Under the pieces are notes generated by a model. The model saw nothing but the letters and a program-made list of their open reading frames with translations, made no database searches and was not told the DNA's origin. Shown piece after piece: positions 18,109-27,234 of a stretch of 64,000 bases of DNA (positions are counted from its first letter, which is position 1; each line of letters starts with the position of its first letter). A program made the position numbers and the translations under genes. Source of the DNA: Streptomyces sp. SCL15-4. Its GTDB lineage: Bacteria > Actinomycetota > Actinomycetes > Streptomycetales > Streptomycetaceae. Where the stretch lies: assembly GCF_033366695.1 (NCBI RefSeq), contig NZ_JAOBTQ010000001.1, positions 4,960,001 through 5,024,000 of the forward strand. The letters are read 5' to 3'.

Positions 18109-18786
18109 TCACCGCCTCCTTTCGCACACGATGCAGAGCCCGCTGCTCCGGGCCGTGACACGCAGCGCCATCTTCGCCGCGCTCTGCACCTGGCGCAGGC
18201 ACTCGTGACGGTCCAGGTGAGCGTACTGCTGGGTCGACATGGTGTCCCGCACGAAGACCTCCCAGTGGTCCTGGGCCCGGGCCCAGTCGTTGCGGTGCGC
18301 CACCCGCACCCAGGCGTCGACGAAGTCCTGCTGGGGGACGGTCCCGTGGAAGTAGGCGGCCAGGTTGTCGATGAGCCCGGGCGGACGCAGCCGCTGGCGC
18401 AGCCTGCGCCGGCGGAAGAGGGTGTGCGTCGAGATCGACTTCGCCCGGCTGATGCGCTCGGCGATCACATGACCGGCGAAGCCGCCGATGATGGCCGGGA
18501 CGAGGAGCCAGCCGACGAGCGACGCCAGCCACAGCAGCACGTGCCGCGGCGCGTCGATCATGGCGAAGACCCGGTACACCCCGCTCGGGCTCTCCGCCCG
18601 CGCGGCGAAGAAGTACAGCGCGCCCAGACAGACGAGGAGCGGCAGTCCCCAGTCCAGGATCCACTGCGTGACGCCCTTGAGCGCCTTGCGCGACCGCCAG
18701 GCCCGGCGCAGACGCCCGAGGAGACGCTGCCGTCCCGGAGGCAGCTTCAGATGACCCGGAACCGGGATGGGCCCGCCGTGCAGCAA
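18109..18786 (-). CDS. uncharacterised membrane protein (DUF6313-like)
   Basis: A 225-residue protein with two hydrophobic segments: about residues 44-62 (GLPLLVCLGALYFFA) and 80-106 (VLLWLASLVGWLLVPAIIGGFAG). An Arg-rich cytoplasmic C-terminal half contains aromatic/His clusters. The layout recalls proteins I remember annotated as DUF6313 in Streptomyces; that match is uncertain. The start is an unusual TTG at 18786, supported by a GGGGGAG RBS immediately upstream. Confidence 0.65.
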   Translation of the reverse strand: MLHGGPIPVPGHLKLPPGRQRLLGRLRRAWRSRKALKGVTQWILDWGLPLLVCLGALYFFAARAESPSGVYRVFAMIDAPRHVLLWLASLVGWLLVPAIIGGFAGHVIAERISRAKSISTHTLFRRRRLRQRLRPPGLIDNLAAYFHGTVPQQDFVDAWVRVAHRNDWARAQDHWEVFVRDTMSTQQYAHLDRHECLRQVQSAAKMALRVTARSSGLCIVCERRR

Positions 18787-18889
18787 CTACTCCCCCAGGC
18801 TGTCGTCACCACGGCGCGCCGGACCCCCGGCCCCCCGCGCCGAACACGCCCGATTCTGCCCCAGCCCGAGCCCGCCCGGCACCGCCCGG

Positions 18890-20647
18890 CTAAACCCACG
18901 TATCGAGCCACATCCGCGACCGCCACGAGTCGATCGGGATCGCGGTGCCCGTGTAGAGGGGCCAGAAGTAGATGAAGTTCCAGGCGATCAGGAGGACGAG
19001 GACGCCCGCCGCCGTCGCGCCGATCACGCGGCGGGTGTCCGTGGAGCGCGGCGGGCCGATGACCGCGCCGGTCGTCATCGCCACCGCCAGACACAGGAAC
19101 GGCACGAAGACGACCGCGTAGAAGAGGAAGATGGTCCGCTCCTGGTACAGGAACCACGGCAGATAGCCGGCCGCGATGGCGCAGGCGATGGCGCCGGCCC
19201 GCCAGTCGCGGCGCAGCGCCCAGCGCCACAGCACGTAGCCGATCGCGAAGCAGGCCGCCCACCACAGCAGCGGCGTGCCGAGCGCCAGCACCTCCCGGGC
19301 GCACTTCTGCCCCGCGTCCGCCGGGCAGCCGTCGGTGCCGGGTCCGGGCGACTCGTAGAAGTACGACACCGGGCGGCCCAGCACGATCCAGCTCCACGGG
19401 TTCGACTGGTACGTGTGCGGCTGGTCGAGACCGACGTGGAACTTGTACACCTCGTGCTCGTAGTGCCACAGGCTGCGCAGCCAGTCCGGCAGGAAGGTCC
19501 AGGCGCCGCCCTTGCCGTCGGTGGCCGCCCAGTTGCGGTAGTAGCCGCCCGTGCCGTCGGCGGGGGACAGGATCCAGCCCGTCCAGGAGGCCACGTAGAC
19601 CACCAGCGCCACCGGGATCGTCGCCACGAAGGCGGCACCGGTGTCGTACTTGAGGACCGCGAGGTACGGGTGACGGGCACCGGCGACCTTGCGGGTGCCG
19701 ACGTCCCACAGGACCGTCAGCACGCAGAGCGCCGCCAGGACGTACAGGCCGTTCCACTTCGTGCCCACCGCGAGGCCCAGCATCACCCCGGCCGTCCAGC
19801 GCCAGGGGCGCCAACCGAACCGGAAGGCGTCGGCGACCGCCGCGTCCGGCCGCACCCGGCCGTCCGGCCCGGCCGGCAGCGCGGCGGACAGTGCCTCCCG
19901 CGCCCGGTCCCGGTCGACCACCAGGCAGCCGAACGCGGCCAGCACGAAGAACATCAGCACGCCGTCCAGCAGCGACGTCCGGCTCATCACGAAGTGCAGC
20001 CCGTCCACCGCCATCAGCGCGCCCGCCAGACAGCCGAGGAACGTCGAGCGGAACATCCGGCGCCCGATCCGGCACAGCAGCAGCACGCTCAGCGTCCCGA
20101 GCAGCGCCGTCATGAACCGCCAGCCGAACGGGTCGAACCCGAACAGAAGCTCGCCGAGCCCGATCACGTACTTGCCGACCGGCGGGTGCACCACGTACGC
20201 CGGGTCCGTCGGCACCGCCAGGCCGCCGTGCTGCTGGAGCACCATGTCGTTGGCGTTCTTGCCGTACTGGTCCCAGCTGACCTCGAAACCGCGGTGGACG
20301 AGCGCCCAGGCGTCCTTGGCGTAGTACGTCTCGTCGAATATCACCGCCCGCGGACTGCCCAGGTGCCAGAACCGCATCAGGCCCGCCACCAGCGTCACCA
20401 GCAGCGGCCCGCCCCAGCCCGACCAGCGCGTGATCCGCTCCGCCAGGACCGGCGGGACGCCGAGCACCCGCCACAGCCGGGGGCTCGGCTGCGCGTACGG
20501 CGGCACCAGCCGGTCGCGCACGTCGCCCGCCGGCGCGTCCTTGCCCGGCGCGTACCCGAATCGGCGCAGCCGCTGCTGCCACGACGGCCGCCGGTCGTGC
20601 GGTGCCTGGCCCTGCCGGAGGTCCATGGAGGACGCGGTACTGGTCAC
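18890..20647 (-). CDS. pmt: protein O-mannosyltransferase (Pmt family, GT39)
   Basis: A 585-residue polytopic membrane enzyme that transfers mannose from polyprenyl-phosphate mannose to Ser/Thr of secreted proteins. The first extracytoplasmic loop has the catalytic acidic pair in VIFDETYYAKDA. Later landmarks are HPPVGKY, MSRTSLLDG and many TM helices. In Streptomyces Pmt modifies cell-envelope proteins and is needed for phage phiC31 infection. GTG 20647 lies 7 nt after a TACGAT -10 box (20654-20659 on the minus strand), so the mRNA is probably leaderless. Confidence 0.92.
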   Translation of the reverse strand: MTSTASSMDLRQGQAPHDRRPSWQQRLRRFGYAPGKDAPAGDVRDRLVPPYAQPSPRLWRVLGVPPVLAERITRWSGWGGPLLVTLVAGLMRFWHLGSPRAVIFDETYYAKDAWALVHRGFEVSWDQYGKNANDMVLQQHGGLAVPTDPAYVVHPPVGKYVIGLGELLFGFDPFGWRFMTALLGTLSVLLLCRIGRRMFRSTFLGCLAGALMAVDGLHFVMSRTSLLDGVLMFFVLAAFGCLVVDRDRAREALSAALPAGPDGRVRPDAAVADAFRFGWRPWRWTAGVMLGLAVGTKWNGLYVLAALCVLTVLWDVGTRKVAGARHPYLAVLKYDTGAAFVATIPVALVVYVASWTGWILSPADGTGGYYRNWAATDGKGGAWTFLPDWLRSLWHYEHEVYKFHVGLDQPHTYQSNPWSWIVLGRPVSYFYESPGPGTDGCPADAGQKCAREVLALGTPLLWWAACFAIGYVLWRWALRRDWRAGAIACAIAAGYLPWFLYQERTIFLFYAVVFVPFLCLAVAMTTGAVIGPPRSTDTRRVIGATAAGVLVLLIAWNFIYFWPLYTGTAIPIDSWRSRMWLDTWV

Positions 20648-20653
20648 CGCGCC

Positions 20654-20659
20654 ATCGTA
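20654..20659 (-). promoter_or_regulatory. -10 element of leaderless pmt transcript
   Basis: TACGAT on the minus strand, ending 6 nt before the GTG start of pmt. No RBS lies between. Confidence 0.5.
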
Positions 20660-20763
20660 GGGAACCGGCCTGTGGGAGTCCCGCGCATGCGCGGTACCGA
20701 ATCGGGGCGCGGCCGTTTTCCTCCGCGTTCCCGCGCGCCCCGGAGCCCTGGGAGGATGGACGG

Positions 20764-21612
20764 GTGACTGGAACCCTTGTCCTGGCAGGTACCCCCATCG
20801 GCGAGATCGCGGACGCGCCGCCCCGGCTGGCCGAGGAGCTGGCCGCGGCCGACGTGGTCGCAGCCGAGGACACCCGGCGGCTGCGCCGGCTCACCCAGGC
20901 GCTGGGCGTCACCCCCAAGGGCCGCGTGGTCTCCTACTTCGAGGGCAACGAGTCCGCCCGCACCCCGGAGCTGGTCGCCGAGCTGGCCGGCGGCGCGCGG
21001 GTGCTGCTGGTGACCGACGCCGGCATGCCGTCCGTCTCCGACCCCGGCTACCGGCTGGTCGCCGCCGCCGTGGAGCAGGACATCCGGGTCACCGCCGTTC
21101 CCGGCCCGTCCGCCGTGCTCACCGCGCTCGCGCTGTCCGGGCTGCCCGTGGACCGGTTCTGCTTCGAGGGCTTCCTGCCGCGCAAGGCCGGCGAGCGGCT
21201 GTCCCGGCTGCGCGAGGTGGCCGCCGAGCGGCGCACCCTCGTCTACTTCGAGGCCCCGCACCGGCTCGACGACACCCTCGCCGCGATGGCCGAGGTCTTC
21301 GGCGCCGAGCGGCGGGCCGCCGTCTGCCGCGAGCTGACCAAGACCTACGAGGAGGTCCGGCGCGGCCCGCTGGCCGAGCTGGCGCGGTGGGCGGCACAAG
21401 GCGTGCGCGGGGAGATCACCGTGGTGGTCGAGGGCGCGCCGGAGACCGGGCCGGAGGAACTGGACGCGGAGGAGCTGGTGCGCCGGGTCCGGGTGCGGGA
21501 GGAGGCCGGCGAGCGGCGCAAGGAGGCGATCGCGGCGGTGGCGGTGGAGGCGGGGGTGCCGAAGCGGGTGGTGTTCGACGCGGTGGTCGCCGCCAAGCGG
21601 GCCGGTGGGTGA
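20764..21612 (+). CDS. rsmI: 16S rRNA (cytidine(1402)-2'-O)-methyltransferase RsmI
   Basis: A 282-residue SAM-dependent methyltransferase of the tetrapyrrole-methylase fold that 2'-O-methylates C1402 in the 16S rRNA decoding centre. Characteristic segments are LVLAGTPIGE near the start, AEDTRRLRRL, TDAGMPSVSDPG, VPGPSAVLTAL and ELTKTYEEV. GTG 20764 follows GGGAGGA at good spacing. It is divergent from pmt; a GCCGGC hairpin at 21661-21677 lies downstream. Confidence 0.95.
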   Translation: MTGTLVLAGTPIGEIADAPPRLAEELAAADVVAAEDTRRLRRLTQALGVTPKGRVVSYFEGNESARTPELVAELAGGARVLLVTDAGMPSVSDPGYRLVAAAVEQDIRVTAVPGPSAVLTALALSGLPVDRFCFEGFLPRKAGERLSRLREVAAERRTLVYFEAPHRLDDTLAAMAEVFGAERRAAVCRELTKTYEEVRRGPLAELARWAAQGVRGEITVVVEGAPETGPEELDAEELVRRVRVREEAGERRKEAIAAVAVEAGVPKRVVFDAVVAAKRAGG

Positions 21613-21660
21613 CGATCGTTTCGCCGGGTGGCGCCGTGGGGGCCGCGGCGTCCCCCATAC

Positions 21661-21677
21661 GCCGGCAAAAGGCCGGC
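21661..21677 (+). terminator. weak hairpin downstream of rsmI
   Basis: Stem GCCGGC/GCCGGC with AAAAG loop, followed by CTTGTT. Short; may be a terminator. Confidence 0.4.
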
Positions 21678-21824
21678 CTTGTTGGCAAAGCCCAGTCGTC
21701 CCAGTGGGCTCGCTCGGGCAAGCAGGGGCCAAATCGGGGCCAACAGTCGGCAGGAGGGATGCATTCGCGCCACGGGAGGCGTCCACTGGGCGAGAGGACG
21801 CACCCGTCCGAAAGGGAGCCCGGC

Positions 21825-22184
21825 ATGAGTGACATAGCGTCGTACGCCTTCGCCTGCATGCACTGCGGACACGGCTGGGAGCAGTCGTACGCGATCGAGC
21901 ACCACACGAACGCCGAGGGGGAGCGGTGCGTGCGGTACGTGGCCGACGGCCGGATCGTGCCGTCGCCGCTGAGCCGGCCGGTCTGCCAGAACTGCGACGG
22001 TCACGTCGTGCGGATCATGCGCGCGGGCCAGGTGTCCGCCGTGCGCGCCGCGGCCGGCGGGCCGCACCACCGGGTGCCGGCGGCGGGCCCCGTCGAGGTG
22101 CCCCGGGTGCCGGGCCAGGCCAAGGAGCCGCACCACTGGCACCTGGCCGACCTGCTGCACCCGTTCCACCGCAAGGCCGGCTGA
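21825..22184 (+). CDS. uncharacterised protein with two CxxC zinc-ribbon-like motifs
   Basis: A 119-residue protein. Motifs MHCGHGWEQSY (Cys-11 and nearby His) and a later CQNCDGHVVRI could form a zinc ribbon. The C-terminal third is Pro/His-rich (KEPHHWHLADLLHPFH). The family is common in Streptomyces but I know no function. ATG 21825 has AAGGGAG upstream. The 212-nt gap before it holds the rsmI hairpin and no other clear feature. Confidence 0.75.
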   Translation: MSDIASYAFACMHCGHGWEQSYAIEHHTNAEGERCVRYVADGRIVPSPLSRPVCQNCDGHVVRIMRAGQVSAVRAAAGGPHHRVPAAGPVEVPRVPGQAKEPHHWHLADLLHPFHRKAG

Positions 22185-22219
22185 GCGGGGCACCGGCCGG
22201 CCGCGGCGCGCTCCTTTCG

Positions 22220-22225
22220 TAGGAT
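22220..22225 (+). promoter_or_regulatory. -10 element of leaderless tatD-like gene
   Basis: TAGGAT ends 7 nt before ATG 22232 with no RBS between; the predicted transcription start coincides with the start codon. Confidence 0.5.
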
Positions 22226-22231
22226 CGGGGC

Positions 22232-23140
22232 ATGCCTTCGAACGCCGGCCACAGCACCAAGGGTGACGACGGGAACGACAAGAACGCCGCCCCGCCGCTG
22301 CCGGCACCCCTGCGGGTGCCCGTCGCCGACTCCCACACCCATCTCGACATGCAGTCCGGCACGGTCGAGGAGGGCCTGGCGAAGGCCGCCTCGGTGGGCG
22401 TGACGACGGTCGTGCAGGTCGGCTGCGACGTCAAGGGCTCGCGGTGGGCCGCCGAGACAGCCGCCGCGCACGAGAACGTCCACGCCGCCGTCGCCCTCCA
22501 CCCCAACGAGGCCCCGCGCATCGTCCACGGCGATCCCGACGGATGGTCCCGGCAGGGGGCGCGGGCGGCGGGCGGCGACGCGGCGCTGGACGCCGCCCTC
22601 GCCGAGATCGACCGGCTGGCCGCGCTGCCGCACGTCAAGGGCGTCGGCGAGACGGGCCTCGACCATTTCCGCACCGGCCCCGAGGGCAAGGCCGCGCAGG
22701 AACGCTCCTTCCGGGCCCACATCGAGATCGCCAAGCGGCACGGCAAGGCGCTCGTCATCCACGACCGCGACGCCCACGCCGACGTGCTGCGGATCCTGAA
22801 GGAGGAGGGCGCTCCCGAGCGCACCGTCTTCCACTGCTACTCCGGTGACGCCGAGATGGCCGGGATCTGCGCCCGCGAGGGCTACTTCATGTCCTTCGCC
22901 GGGAACGTCACCTTCAAGAACGCCCAGAACCTCCGCGACGCCCTCGCCGTCGCCCCGCTGGACCTGGTCCTCGTGGAGACCGACGCGCCGTTCCTCACTC
23001 CGGCGCCGTACCGCGGACGGCCCAACGCGCCGTATCTGGTTCCGGTCACGGTCCGCGCGATGGCCGCCGTGCGCGGCACGGACGAGGACGCGCTGGCGAC
23101 GGCCCTGGCCGCGAACACCGCCCGCGCCTTCGACTACTGA
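22232..23140 (+). CDS. TatD family metal-dependent hydrolase
   Basis: A 302-residue TIM-barrel metallohydrolase of the TatD/YcfH DNase family. The metal ligands are visible: DSHTHLD near residue 36, Glu in GVGETGLDHF, His in HGKALVIHDRDAH, His in VFHCYSG, and Asp in LVETDAPFLTP. It likely acts as a 3'-5' DNase or on related substrates in the cytosol. A hydrophilic 25-residue N-terminal extension precedes the barrel. The position just upstream of rpfB-ksgA-ispE is conserved in many actinobacteria. Confidence 0.92.
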   Translation: MPSNAGHSTKGDDGNDKNAAPPLPAPLRVPVADSHTHLDMQSGTVEEGLAKAASVGVTTVVQVGCDVKGSRWAAETAAAHENVHAAVALHPNEAPRIVHGDPDGWSRQGARAAGGDAALDAALAEIDRLAALPHVKGVGETGLDHFRTGPEGKAAQERSFRAHIEIAKRHGKALVIHDRDAHADVLRILKEEGAPERTVFHCYSGDAEMAGICAREGYFMSFAGNVTFKNAQNLRDALAVAPLDLVLVETDAPFLTPAPYRGRPNAPYLVPVTVRAMAAVRGTDEDALATALAANTARAFDY

Positions 23141-23197
23141 CCGTCACGAGACGCCGTCGAACGGCGCCGCACAGCCACTGTACGTAGTCGCGCCGCT

Positions 23198-23226
23198 TTG
23201 GAGAGCGACCGGTGCTCCGCTAGGTT
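23198..23226 (+). promoter_or_regulatory. sigma-70-type promoter of rpfB
   Basis: -35 TTGGAG (23198-23203), 17-bp spacer, -10 TAGGTT (23221-23226). A transcript would have a leader of about 40 nt with a GGAG RBS before GTG 23273. Confidence 0.6.
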
Positions 23227-23272
23227 CTGGGGGCCCGATCCGGACCCCTCTGGCTCTCTGGAGCGTGTCGGC

Positions 23273-24622
23273 GTGAGCAAGTCCCAGTACGAGACGTACG
23301 AGACGTACGAGGCGTACGGCCCCCGCGCCGCGCGCGGCCCGGCGGTGCGGGAGCTGCCGGGCCGCGCGCGCGTGGGCGAGGCGGCGGCCCTGCCGCGGCA
23401 GGGCGCAGGCGCGCCGCCGGAGGACCGGGCGCGCGAGCACGGCTCGCCGGACCTGCGGACGCGGGACGAGGACGGCGGACCGGGCGGACGGGGCGCGCGC
23501 CGGCGCCGGGCACGCGGTGCCGAGCGCCCGGAGTCCGCCGTGCGCCGCCTCCTGCCGCAGGCACTCGTCGTGGCCTTCCTCGCCGGCGGCACCAGCGCCT
23601 TCGTCGCCGAGGACAAGGCGATCGAGCTGAGCGTCGACGGCCGGCCGCGCACCCTGCACACCTTCGCCGACGACGTGGGCGAGCTGCTCGCCGAGGAGGG
23701 CGTGCGGGTAGGGGCGCACGACATGATCGCGCCCGCTCCCGACACCGAGCTGACCAGCGGAGACGAGGTCGCGGTGCGCTACGGCCGCCCCGTACGGCTC
23801 ACTCTGGACGGCCAGAGCCGGCAGGTGTGGACGACGGCGCACACCGTGGAAGGCGCCCTGGCCCAGCTCGGCGTCCGCGCCGAGGGCGCCTACCTGTCCG
23901 TCTCGCGCTCCCAGCGCATCGGGCGCGCCGGGCTCGCGCTCGACGTGCGCACCGAGCGCGCGGTCACCGTCATGGCGGACGGCCGGACCCGCCTCGTCCG
24001 CACCAACGCGGCCACCGTCCGGGAGGCCGTCGAGGAGGCCGGGATCACCCTGCGCGGCCAGGACGTCCTGTCCGTCCCCGGGGACAGCTTCCCGCGCGAC
24101 GGGCAGACGGTGACCGTGCTGCGGGTGACCGGCCGGCGGGAGGTGCGCGAGGAGCAGATCCCGTTCCCGGCCGTACGCGTCGCCGACGCCACCCTCTTCG
24201 AGGGCACCGAGGTCGTCACCGAGCCCGGCCGTCCCGGACTGCGCCGCACCTTCTACTACGTGCGCACCGTCAACGGCGTCCGGCAGCGGCCGCGCCCGGA
24301 GCGGAGCGAGCTGGTGCGCGCGCCCCGCACCCAGGTGGTGAAGGTCGGCACCCGGCCGCGGCCCGACTCCGTCCACGACGCCGACCACCTGGACTGGCAC
24401 GCGCTCGCCGTCTGCGAGTCCGGCGGCCGCCCGGACGCGGTCGACCCCTCGGGCACGTACGGCGGCCTCTACCAGTTCGACACCCGCACCTGGCACGGCC
24501 TCGGCGGCACGGGCCGTCCCCAGGACGCCTCCGCGCAGGAGCAGACGTTCCGCGCGAAGAAGCTGTACGTACGGCAAGGGGCGAGCCCGTGGCCGCACTG
24601 CGGCGCGAGGCTGCGCGGATAG
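23273..24622 (+). CDS. rpfB: resuscitation-promoting factor RpfB
   Basis: A 449-residue secreted/anchored muralytic enzyme. After a long Arg/Gly-rich cytoplasmic N-terminus comes one TM segment (LLPQALVVAFLAGGTSAFV). Three DUF348 repeats follow, each with a (V/D)DG-R start and an L-E-G-V/I-x-L end, then a G5 domain (REVREEQIPFP). The C-terminal Rpf transglycosylase domain has the catalytic Glu in AVCESGGRPD, a YGGLYQF segment and paired Cys (CES, WPHCG). It cleaves peptidoglycan glycan strands and promotes spore germination or exit from dormancy. GTG 23273 was chosen from the GGAG RBS and the promoter upstream. Confidence 0.92.
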   Translation: MSKSQYETYETYEAYGPRAARGPAVRELPGRARVGEAAALPRQGAGAPPEDRAREHGSPDLRTRDEDGGPGGRGARRRRARGAERPESAVRRLLPQALVVAFLAGGTSAFVAEDKAIELSVDGRPRTLHTFADDVGELLAEEGVRVGAHDMIAPAPDTELTSGDEVAVRYGRPVRLTLDGQSRQVWTTAHTVEGALAQLGVRAEGAYLSVSRSQRIGRAGLALDVRTERAVTVMADGRTRLVRTNAATVREAVEEAGITLRGQDVLSVPGDSFPRDGQTVTVLRVTGRREVREEQIPFPAVRVADATLFEGTEVVTEPGRPGLRRTFYYVRTVNGVRQRPRPERSELVRAPRTQVVKVGTRPRPDSVHDADHLDWHALAVCESGGRPDAVDPSGTYGGLYQFDTRTWHGLGGTGRPQDASAQEQTFRAKKLYVRQGASPWPHCGARLRG

Positions 24623-24682
24623 TGCCGCGGCCGGCCCGTGCCGCGGGACGGGCACCTGGCGTCCCGGCCTCCCGCACCCCCG

Positions 24683-24688
24683 TACCCT
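24683..24688 (+). promoter_or_regulatory. -10 element of leaderless ksgA
   Basis: TACCCT ends 7 nt before GTG 24695; no RBS lies between. Confidence 0.5.
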
Positions 24689-24694
24689 TGTCCC

Positions 24695-25564
24695 GTGACC
24701 AGCCCCACCCCCGACGCCCTCCTCGGCCCCGCCGACATCCGTGAGCTCGCGGCGGCGCTCGGCGTCCGCCCCACCAAGCAGCGCGGCCAGAACTTCGTGA
24801 TCGACGCCAACACGGTCCGCCGGATCGTGCGTACCGCCGGGGTCCGCCCCGACGACGTGGTCGTGGAGGTCGGCCCCGGCCTCGGCTCGCTCACCCTCGC
24901 CCTGCTGGAGGCCGCCGACCGGGTCACCGCCGTCGAGATCGACGACGTGCTGGCCGCGGCCCTCCCGGCGACCATCGCCGCGCGCATGCCCGAGCGCGCC
25001 GACCGGTTCGCGCTGGTCCACTCCGACGCGATGCACGTCGCCGAGCTGCCCGGCCCCGCGCCGACGGCCCTGGTGGCGAACCTGCCGTACAACGTCGCCG
25101 TGCCCGTGCTGCTGCACATGCTCGACACCTTCCCGAGCATCGAGCGGACGCTGGTGATGGTGCAGTCCGAGGTCGCCGACCGGCTCGCCGCCGCACCCGG
25201 CAACAAGGTGTACGGCGTGCCGTCGGTGAAGGCCAACTGGTACGCCGAGGTGAAGCGGGCCGGAGCCATCGGCCGGAACGTGTTCTGGCCGGCGCCGAAC
25301 GTCGACAGCGGACTGGTGTCGCTGGTCCGGCGGACCGAGCCGATCCGGACGACCGCCTCGAAGAAGCAGGTCTTCGCGGTGGTCGACGCGGCGTTCGCGC
25401 AGCGCCGCAAGACCCTGCGGGCCGCGCTCGCCGGCTGGGCCGGTTCCGCGGCGGCGGCCGAGGCGGCCCTGGTCGCGGCCGGCGTCTCGCCGCAGGCGCG
25501 CGGCGAGGCCCTGACGGTCGAGGAGTTCGCGCGGATCGCCGAACACAAGGAGAGCGGCAAGTGA
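24695..25564 (+). CDS. rsmA: 16S rRNA dimethyladenosine transferase RsmA/KsgA
   Basis: A 289-residue SAM-dependent methyltransferase that dimethylates A1518 and A1519 of 16S rRNA during 30S maturation; loss gives kasugamycin resistance. Motifs: [13 protein letters not shown]-binding [10 protein letters not shown], acidic VEIDD, and the catalytic NLPYNV. The C-terminal helical domain includes [15 protein letters not shown] 24695 is favoured by the leaderless -10 box; an upstream start at 24638 would add a non-conserved leader. The stop overlaps ispE as GTGA. Confidence 0.95.
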   Translation: MTSPTPDALLGPADIRELAAALGVRPTKQRGQNFVIDANTVRRIVRTAGVRPDDVVVEVGPGLGSLTLALLEAADRVTAVEIDDVLAAALPATIAARMPERADRFALVHSDAMHVAELPGPAPTALVANLPYNVAVPVLLHMLDTFPSIERTLVMVQSEVADRLAAAPGNKVYGVPSVKANWYAEVKRAGAIGRNVFWPAPNVDSGLVSLVRRTEPIRTTASKKQVFAVVDAAFAQRRKTLRAALAGWAGSAAAAEAALVAAGVSPQARGEALTVEEFARIAEHKESGK

Positions 25565-26454
25565 GCGTCACGGTACGCGTCCCGGCCAAGGTCAACGTCC
25601 AGCTCGCGGTGGGCGCGGCCCGCCCCGACGGATTCCACGACCTGGCCAACGTCTTCCTCGCCGTCGGCCTGTACGACGAGGTGACGGTCACCCCGGCCGA
25701 GGAACTCCGGATCACCTGCGAGGGCCCGGACGCCGGCCAGGTCCCGCTGGACCGCACCAACCTCGCCGCGCGCGCCGCGATCGCCCTCGCCGGACGCCGG
25801 GGCATCGAGCCGGACGTGCACATCCACATCGCCAAGGACATCCCGGTCGCCGGCGGCATGGCGGGCGGCAGCGCGGACGGCGCGGGCGCGCTGCTCGCGT
25901 GCGACGCGCTGTGGGGCACGGGTGCCTCGCGCGAGGAACTCCTCGCGATCTGCGCCGAGCTGGGCAGCGACGTGCCGTTCAGCCTGGCCGGCGGGGCGGC
26001 GCTCGGGGTCGGCCGGGGCGAGCGGCTGACGGAGCTGGAGGTCGGCGGCACCTTCCACTGGGTGTTCGCGATGGCCGAGCGGGGCCTTTCCACCCCGGCG
26101 GTGTTCCGCGAGTTCGACCGGCTCGCCGGGGGCCGGGAGATCCCGGAGCCGGTGGCCTCGCCGGACCTGCTGGCGGCGCTGGCGAAGGGCGACGCGGACG
26201 CGCTGGCCGCCGCCGTCTCCAACGACCTCCAGCCGGCGGCCCTGTCCCTGTTCCCGGAGCTGGCGGACACGCTGGCGGCGGGGCGCGGCGCGGGCGCGCT
26301 GGCCGCGCTGGTCTCCGGGTCCGGTCCCACGACGGCGTTCCTCGTGCGGGACGCCGGGTCGGCGGAGCGGGTGGCCGGGGTCCTGCGGGCGTCGGGGACG
26401 TGCAGGTCGGTGCGGACCGCGGTGGGGGCGGTGGCGGGGGCGACGGTTCTCTAG
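25561..26454 (+). CDS. ispE: 4-diphosphocytidyl-2-C-methyl-D-erythritol kinase
   Basis: A 297-residue GHMP kinase of the non-mevalonate (MEP) isoprenoid pathway; it phosphorylates CDP-methylerythritol. It starts with [11 protein letters not shown], carries the ATP-binding glycine-rich loop [13 protein letters not shown], and a third GHMP motif [11 protein letters not shown] near the C-terminus. The GTG start overlaps the ksgA stop by 4 nt, so translation is coupled. It converges with the Uma2 gene with only 4 nt between stops. Confidence 0.95.
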   Translation: MSVTVRVPAKVNVQLAVGAARPDGFHDLANVFLAVGLYDEVTVTPAEELRITCEGPDAGQVPLDRTNLAARAAIALAGRRGIEPDVHIHIAKDIPVAGGMAGGSADGAGALLACDALWGTGASREELLAICAELGSDVPFSLAGGAALGVGRGERLTELEVGGTFHWVFAMAERGLSTPAVFREFDRLAGGREIPEPVASPDLLAALAKGDADALAAAVSNDLQPAALSLFPELADTLAAGRGAGALAALVSGSGPTTAFLVRDAGSAERVAGVLRASGTCRSVRTAVGAVAGATVL

Positions 26455-26458
26455 GGGT

Positions 26459-27052
26459 TCAGAACTCGTCGATGGCAGTCAGGTCAACGTCGATGTCGAA
26501 AGGCACGGACAACTTGACACGGTCGTGATAGATGCCGGTCAACGCGTACGTGCCGGTCGCCTCACCACGTTCGTACACCTGGACGACAGGATGCTTGTCC
26601 CGGCCTGCCGTGTCGACCAGCCAGTAATGGGGGATGCCGGCCGCAGCGTACTTGTGTGGCTTGTAGTTGCGGTCGCGCGCTTCGCTGTCCGGCGACACGA
26701 CTTCGACGGCGAGCAGGACATCGGCGACCTTGTAGTAGGTCTGATCCGGGTCCTTGACGGCTTCCGCACGGACGATCGAGATATCCGGCTCCGGCCCGTT
26801 GCGGCGGTCGATGACAACGGTCATTTCCCGGCGGACCCTGAGTTCGCGTGGCACGGTACGACGCAATTCGCTCGCCAGCAGGTCGATGACGACGCTGTGG
26901 AAGTCCCGTTGGGCACTCACGAAGACCAAACTCCCGTCGATCAGCTCGGTGTGCGGCGGGAGATCCGGCAGCGTGAACAGGTCGTCCACGGTGTAGCCGT
27001 CCTGCGGCGGCACCGGCCAGTGGACGCGGTGGTCTACGGACTCGGCGGTCAT
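26459..27052 (-). CDS. Uma2 family (DUF820) PD-(D/E)XK nuclease-like protein
   Basis: A 197-residue protein of the Uma2 family, a restriction-endonuclease-like fold expanded in cyanobacteria and Streptomyces with no settled role. Active-site candidates: Glu in HTELIDGSLVF, Asp in EPDISIV, and the ExK-like LLAVEVVSPDSEARDRNYK. The C-terminal GIPHYWLVD strand is typical. ATG 27052 has GGGAGGAACC upstream. Its base composition is visibly less GC-rich than the flanking genes, compatible with later acquisition. It interrupts the core order between ispE and the ABC-F gene. Confidence 0.85.
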   Translation of the reverse strand: MTAESVDHRVHWPVPPQDGYTVDDLFTLPDLPPHTELIDGSLVFVSAQRDFHSVVIDLLASELRRTVPRELRVRREMTVVIDRRNGPEPDISIVRAEAVKDPDQTYYKVADVLLAVEVVSPDSEARDRNYKPHKYAAAGIPHYWLVDTAGRDKHPVVQVYERGEATGTYALTGIYHDRVKLSVPFDIDVDLTAIDEF

Positions 27053-27234
27053 GGTTCCTCCCATGGACGGGATCCTGCTGCCTGTCCTCCACGGTAGCGG
27101 CCGCGTCCCGATCACGTCACCACAAAGAGTGACCGCCCCATCACCCCCCGCGCCCACTCCCCGAAGCCCTACGCTAGAAGGCTGACCCACACGGTGGAGC
27201 CGCATGTCGATACCGCCCCGCGCACAGGAGTGAA

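Noticed and set aside
23141..23272. c-di-AMP (ydaO-type) riboswitch before rpfB
   Set aside because: The gap is 132 nt with a normal promoter 47 nt before the start; this element is known for rpfA-type genes, and its conserved segments are not seen here.
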